From positions 1 through 64,000 of IMG/VR virus record IMGVR_UViG_3300017917_001914: 64,000 nt of DNA; one strand, 5' to 3'. Under the pieces are notes generated by a model. It had not been told where the DNA came from, searched no databases, and saw only the letters and a program-made list of their open reading frames with translations. The stretch comes from a virus. Below, one piece after another: positions 60,330-64,000 of the stretch; positions within the stretch are counted from its first letter, which is position 1, and the number at the start of each line of letters is the position of its first letter. The position numbers were made by a program, and so were the translations under genes.

Positions 60330-60782
60330 ATGAAAGACCAAGAATCGGTAAAATTAGAGTTCTTAATGATGGTAAACGACAACATCATTGTACAGAGATT
60401 TTTTAATGTGAGAGAGTTTAACAATGAGGCTAAAAACTCATTAGAACTTTATGAATTACTTCGTGAATTTAAAGACGATATTCAATCACAATTAGCATTG
60501 AAAACCGTAACGTATATGACGGACAATATGTACGAAATTATTAACAATCCGGCGATTTTAGAAACGTCATACACTGACGGCCCGGAGTACTTCAACATCT
60601 TCATCAAACAAAATGATGTGACAATTTGTCATAGACAAGTGGACGCTAAAGTATACCCTCCAAAGATAAGATATACTGTGGATGTACGCCCACACCTAAA
60701 AAACTTATTGATGAACTTGACTGACATTTTTTCATCTAAAAATTTAACAAAAAAATATCTAGAAGTTAACCTAAGTGTGTAG
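60330..60782 (+). CDS. unknown protein of the replication cluster
   Basis: This 150-residue protein begins KLEFLMMVNDNIIVQRFFNVREF, has a helical centre (SLELYELLREFKDDIQSQLALKTVTYMTDNMYEI) and ends ICHRQVDAKVYPPKIRYTVDVRPHLKNLLMNLTDIFS. I do not recognise it. Position between the exonuclease and helicase, in a tight row of replication genes, suggests a replication accessory such as a UvsY-type mediator, which is of similar size (137), or a helicase loader. Sequence evidence for either is lacking. Confidence 0.65.
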   Translation: MKDQESVKLEFLMMVNDNIIVQRFFNVREFNNEAKNSLELYELLREFKDDIQSQLALKTVTYMTDNMYEIINNPAILETSYTDGPEYFNIFIKQNDVTICHRQVDAKVYPPKIRYTVDVRPHLKNLLMNLTDIFSSKNLTKKYLEVNLSV

Positions 60783-60790
60783 TATTTATT
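60783..60790 (+). promoter_or_regulatory. TATTTATT element before the helicase gene
   Basis: GTAGTATTTATTATTA begins at the stop of the upstream gene and lies 22 bases before the helicase ATG. Confidence 0.3.
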
Positions 60791-60812
60791 ATTACACTAA
60801 AAGAAAAAATAT

Positions 60813-62198
60813 ATGGCGTCAAACAAAAATTTCGAGTATCTAGGTAGTACCTTTCAGATACAATTATTAAACCAAATCATTATCGATAAAGATTTCTCAA
60901 GGTCTATTATAGATGTGATTGAAACAAGTTATTTTGAGAATAAATACTTCAAATTAATCATTCAAATGATTAAAGAGTATTACACAAAATACGAACACAC
61001 ACCAACCTTTGACACATTAGAACAAATCACAAAATCTGAGATACAACAACCTCTGGCTGCAAAAATCATTATTGATACCCTTAATAAAGTTAAGGAATCA
61101 ACACTTGAGGGGGCGGAATTTGTACAAGAAAAATCGATGAAGTTTTGTAAACAACAAGAGTTACAAAAAGTTATGGTTAAGGCTCAAAAAATCATCGACA
61201 CGGGTGAATTTGAGAGTTATGACACATTAGAAGAGATGGTTAGTAAAGCTCTTCAAGTGGGTGAACATGATAAGGGAACTGAAAGTGTTTTCAGTAATTT
61301 AGACGACGTTTTAAACGAGGATTATCGTCATCCGATACCGATGGGTATTCCGGGGATAGATAGACTCTTAAAAGGTGGTTTAGCTAAAGGTGAAATTGGT
61401 GTTGTTTTAGCACCAACAGGGGTAGGTAAATCGACTTTACTAACAAAAATCTCAAATCACGCATTTAATTTGGGATACAATGTTTTACAAATTTTCTTTG
61501 AGGATAACCCAAAGATTATCCAACGTAAACACATTACTTTATGGACAAAAATCCACCCGGATGAATTGTCTTTAAGAAAAGATGAAGTTATGGTAAAAGT
61601 TAAAGAGGTTAAAGAAAAAATGACTAATGAACTTATACTTAAAAAACTTCCATCTGATACCGTAACAATGATGCAAATTAAGAATCAAATTAGAAAAATG
61701 ATTTCTGAAGGAAACAAAATTGATATGGTATTATTAGACTACATTGATTGTGTTGTTCCTGATAAAAACTTGGGGGATGAATGGAAATCTGAGGGGTCTG
61801 TGATGAGAGCATTTGAGGCTATGTGTCACGAGTTGGACATCGTTGGGTGGACTGCAACTCAAGGTAATAGAAGTTCAATATCTTCAGATGTAGTAACTAC
61901 CGACCAAATGGGTGGTTCTATCAAAAAAGCTCAGGTTGGACACGTAATCATTTCCGTGGCTAAATCTCTACAACAAAAAGAAATGAAATTAGCAACAATA
62001 GCTATTACAAAATCACGTATTGGTGATGATGGGATAGTATTTGAGAATTGTAAATTTGATAATGGTATGTTAGAGATAGACACAGAAAGTTCAGTAACAT
62101 TCTTGGGTCTTGAAGAACAAACCGAAGAAAGAAACCGTCAAAGAATTAAAGATTTGATGGACAAAAGAAAAGAAAAAAACCAAACACAAAATAATTAA
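60813..62198 (+). CDS. DnaB-type replicative helicase (T4 gp41-like)
   Basis: This 461-residue hexameric helicase has an N-terminal helical domain ([29 protein letters not shown]) and a RecA-like motor: [37 protein letters not shown] (Walker A), [16 protein letters not shown] (H1a), [15 protein letters not shown] (Walker B), [11 protein letters not shown] (motif H3 Gln) and [12 protein letters not shown] (arginine finger region). Its length matches T4 gp41 (475). It unwinds the fork 5'-3' for the polymerase. Confidence 0.92.
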   Translation: MASNKNFEYLGSTFQIQLLNQIIIDKDFSRSIIDVIETSYFENKYFKLIIQMIKEYYTKYEHTPTFDTLEQITKSEIQQPLAAKIIIDTLNKVKESTLEGAEFVQEKSMKFCKQQELQKVMVKAQKIIDTGEFESYDTLEEMVSKALQVGEHDKGTESVFSNLDDVLNEDYRHPIPMGIPGIDRLLKGGLAKGEIGVVLAPTGVGKSTLLTKISNHAFNLGYNVLQIFFEDNPKIIQRKHITLWTKIHPDELSLRKDEVMVKVKEVKEKMTNELILKKLPSDTVTMMQIKNQIRKMISEGNKIDMVLLDYIDCVVPDKNLGDEWKSEGSVMRAFEAMCHELDIVGWTATQGNRSSISSDVVTTDQMGGSIKKAQVGHVIISVAKSLQQKEMKLATIAITKSRIGDDGIVFENCKFDNGMLEIDTESSVTFLGLEEQTEERNRQRIKDLMDKRKEKNQTQNN

Positions 62199-62202
62199 AA
62201 AA

Positions 62203-63153
62203 ATGGAAGAAAAAATATTAAAAGAAAATCCGAATAGATTCGTGATTTTCCCAATTGAACATAATGATATTTGGGAATTTTACCAACAACATCAATCGGC
62301 ATTTTGGACGGCAGAAGAAGTAGATTTATCTAATGACATTAGAGATTGGGAAAATTTAACTGATAACGAAAGATTCTTTGTGAAGAATGTATTATCATTT
62401 TTTGCGGCATCTGACGGAATTGTTAACGAAAATCTTGCGGAGAATTTCTTAAAAGAAGTTCAATACCCTGAGGCTAAGTTTTTCTACGGATTCCAACTTA
62501 TGGCTGAGAATATTCACTCTTTAATGTATTCATTATTGATAGATACTTATATTTCAGATGCTAATGAGAAAGACGAATGTTTTCACGCAATTGATAAATT
62601 ACCTGCGGTTCAAAAGAAAGCAAAATGGGCTTTGGATTGGATTGAAAATTCAACATTCCAAGAAAGATTAATCGCGTTCGCGGCTGTTGAAGGTATTTTC
62701 TTTTCTGGTTCGTTCTGTTCAATCTTTTGGTTAAAATCAAGAGGGATTATGCAAGGTTTATGTAATGCTAATTCATTGATATTCAAAGATGAAAACTTAC
62801 ACTGTGATTTTGCAATTCATTTGGTTAATAATCATTTAGAAAACAAACCAAGTGAGAAAAGAATTAGAGAAATTTTATTATCTGCTTTGGAGATTGAAAA
62901 AGAGTTCATTACAGAATCTATACCAGTTTCATTAATCGGTATGAATTCAAATTTAATGAAACAATATCTTGAATTTGTAACCGATGGTTTATTAGTTAAA
63001 TTTGGTTGTAAAAAACAATTTAATGTGGAACAACCATTTAAATTTATGGAACAAATAGCTGTTGAAACAAAAGGTAACTTTTTTGAATCTAGAACTATGG
63101 AATACCAAAAGGCTAAATTAGGTGAGTCATTAACATTTACAGACGATTTTTAA
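62203..63153 (+). CDS. nrdB: class I ribonucleotide reductase small subunit
   Basis: This 316-residue di-iron tyrosyl-radical protein shows the full ligand set: Asp in [11 protein letters not shown] and H in [19 protein letters not shown] (ENIH; the Tyr of MYSLL is the radical position of eukaryote-type R2), Glu in [11 protein letters not shown], and E/H in [12 protein letters not shown]. The C-terminal LTFTDDF is the tail that docks on NrdA. The sequence is more like the eukaryote/Bacteroidota-type R2 than E. coli NrdB. It lies four bases after the helicase and directly before nrdA. It supplies the radical for dNTP synthesis in infected cells. Confidence 0.95.
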   Translation: MEEKILKENPNRFVIFPIEHNDIWEFYQQHQSAFWTAEEVDLSNDIRDWENLTDNERFFVKNVLSFFAASDGIVNENLAENFLKEVQYPEAKFFYGFQLMAENIHSLMYSLLIDTYISDANEKDECFHAIDKLPAVQKKAKWALDWIENSTFQERLIAFAAVEGIFFSGSFCSIFWLKSRGIMQGLCNANSLIFKDENLHCDFAIHLVNNHLENKPSEKRIREILLSALEIEKEFITESIPVSLIGMNSNLMKQYLEFVTDGLLVKFGCKKQFNVEQPFKFMEQIAVETKGNFFESRTMEYQKAKLGESLTFTDDF

Positions 63154-63154
63154 T

Positions 63155-64000
63155 ATGATGTCATTAAAGATAAAAAAAAGAGGGGGGGACGAAGTTTCGT
63201 TCAACCCCCAAAAAATTTATAATAGAGTTAAACGAGCGGCAAGAGGTTTAAACGTAAATGCTGATGAGGTATTCATTAAGGTGATTACTTCAGTTCCAAC
63301 GGAGGGTGTTATTACAACCAAAGAGTTGGATAAATTGGTTTATGAGATTGCGGCGGCTTATACCGGAAGTCACCACGATTATTCAAGATTGGCGTCTTCA
63401 GTGGCGATTTCTGCATACCACAAAGAAACTGATGATAGTTTTTGTAACACAATGCGTATATTACACGTTAATGGTATCATTAACGATAAATTAATGGAAA
63501 CTATTGAACAATATGGTTCTGAAAATATTGATTCTGTAATTAATCACGATAATGATTACAATTTTGATTATTTTGCATGGAAATCATTACAAGAAATGTA
63601 TTTGTTAAAAACTCCTGAAGGTAGAGTAATTGAAAGACCTCAACACATGTATATGAGAGTGGCTTTGTGGGTGACTAAGTCATTTGAACAAGCGGTTGAG
63701 TATTATCAATCATTATCAAATCAACTTATTTCTCCGGCAACACCAATTATGATTAATGCAGGTACAAGAACACCACAATTGGCTTCTTGTGTATTGAAAT
63801 ATAATCATGGGGATTCAAGAGAAGGTTTATTACAAACATTCAACGATATTTCGACTTATTCATCTGATGCTGCTGGTATTGGATTATGTATGTCTAATGT
63901 TCGTAGTAAAGAGAGTCGTATTAACTCATCAGGAGGATTTGCGGGTGGTTTATTGAAATACCTAAAGATTGTTAATGAAGGATTAAGATTTTTCAACCAA
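63155..64000 (+). CDS. nrdA: class I ribonucleotide reductase large subunit (partial, runs off the end)
   Basis: An open frame from the ATG at 63155 continues through the window end, giving the first 282 residues. SLKIKKRGGDEVSFNPQKIYNRVKRAARGL is an N-terminal ATP-cone. QLISPATPIMINAGTRTPQLASCVLKYN contains the catalytic Cys of the reductase active-site pair, and STYSSDAAGIGLCMSNVRSKESRINSSGGFAGGLLKYLKIVNE follows, typical of class Ia NrdA. A second ATG one codon later is an equal alternative. It starts two bases after the nrdB stop. The missing part should carry the remaining active-site residues and the C-terminal redox Cys pair. Confidence 0.95.
   Translation, partial: MMSLKIKKRGGDEVSFNPQKIYNRVKRAARGLNVNADEVFIKVITSVPTEGVITTKELDKLVYEIAAAYTGSHHDYSRLASSVAISAYHKETDDSFCNTMRILHVNGIINDKLMETIEQYGSENIDSVINHDNDYNFDYFAWKSLQEMYLLKTPEGRVIERPQHMYMRVALWVTKSFEQAVEYYQSLSNQLISPATPIMINAGTRTPQLASCVLKYNHGDSREGLLQTFNDISTYSSDAAGIGLCMSNVRSKESRINSSGGFAGGLLKYLKIVNEGLRFFNQ

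Noticed and set aside
1-64000. tRNA genes, insertion sequences, integrase or attachment sites
   Set aside because: I saw no cloverleaf-like segments, transposase or integrase motifs, or flanking direct repeats. A tRNA scan was not possible here, so absence is not proven.

Overview
This 64 kb window is part of a larger, AT-rich genome of a T4-like, contractile-tailed (myovirus-type) bacteriophage. The evidence is an adaptor/neck to tail-sheath to tail-tube to chaperone to tape-measure to baseplate series in near-T4 order (gp13, gp14-like, gp15, gp18, gp19, gp26-like, tape measure, gp53-like, gp27-like). It is accompanied by a T4-type replication set: family B DNA polymerase, ssDNA-binding protein, UvsX recombinase, RNase H/5'-3' exonuclease, DnaB/gp41 helicase and class I ribonucleotide reductase. 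Terminase, portal and major capsid genes are not in the window, so the genome extends beyond both ends. Most start codons follow A/T-rich sequence without a clear Shine-Dalgarno. This fits a Bacteroidota host, but the host is an inference.

Layout: 1-75 is the end of an unknown gene. 107-8680 holds a Pro-Thr repeat surface protein and a 2673-residue fibre made of collagen-like Gly-Thr-Ser tracts, three globular inserts and a Cys-rich YadA-like beta-roll. 8762-24587 is a large glycan-modification region. It starts with two plus-strand glycosyltransferases, followed by a compact minus-strand operon. That operon holds a 1447-residue multi-glycosyltransferase, an FkbM methyltransferase, a PAPS-type sulfotransferase, APS kinase, a NadM-like nucleotidyltransferase, a small unknown, DUF2061 and a GT9. 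Then come a second Pro-Thr protein and five plus-strand glycosyltransferase-like genes, including a GT60-like polypeptide GlcNAc-transferase. 24620-28490 carries a Thr-rich virion protein and DNA polymerase. 28521-33416 (minus) carries a small virion-like protein, gp13, an unusual superoxide dismutase/nuclease-like fusion and a SNF2 helicase. 33465-57246 is the neck, tail and baseplate block. 57346-64000 is replication and nucleotide metabolism, running off the end inside nrdA.

The most interesting reading is that this phage may build a mucin-like glycosylated, possibly sulfated virion surface. Ser/Thr- or Pro/Thr-rich low-complexity tracts occur in the fibre, two surface proteins, a baseplate-type protein and even the tail sheath. 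They lie beside about nine glycosyltransferase genes, one with a C-terminal domain resembling the Aah/TibC autotransporter O-heptosyltransferases, plus PAPS-synthesis and sulfotransferase genes.

Other notable points are a prfB-like UUU-UGA-U +1 frameshift site in the tail-chaperone gene just before the tape measure, and a SOD-nuclease fusion with a possible capsid-targeting leader. There is also an unlisted 54-residue ribbon-helix-helix gene with a perfect dyad at its start, iterated ACTTGGACA sites before uvsX, and a recurrent TATTTATA element ahead of many genes. All assignments come from reading the sequence and recalled family features; no database search was run.
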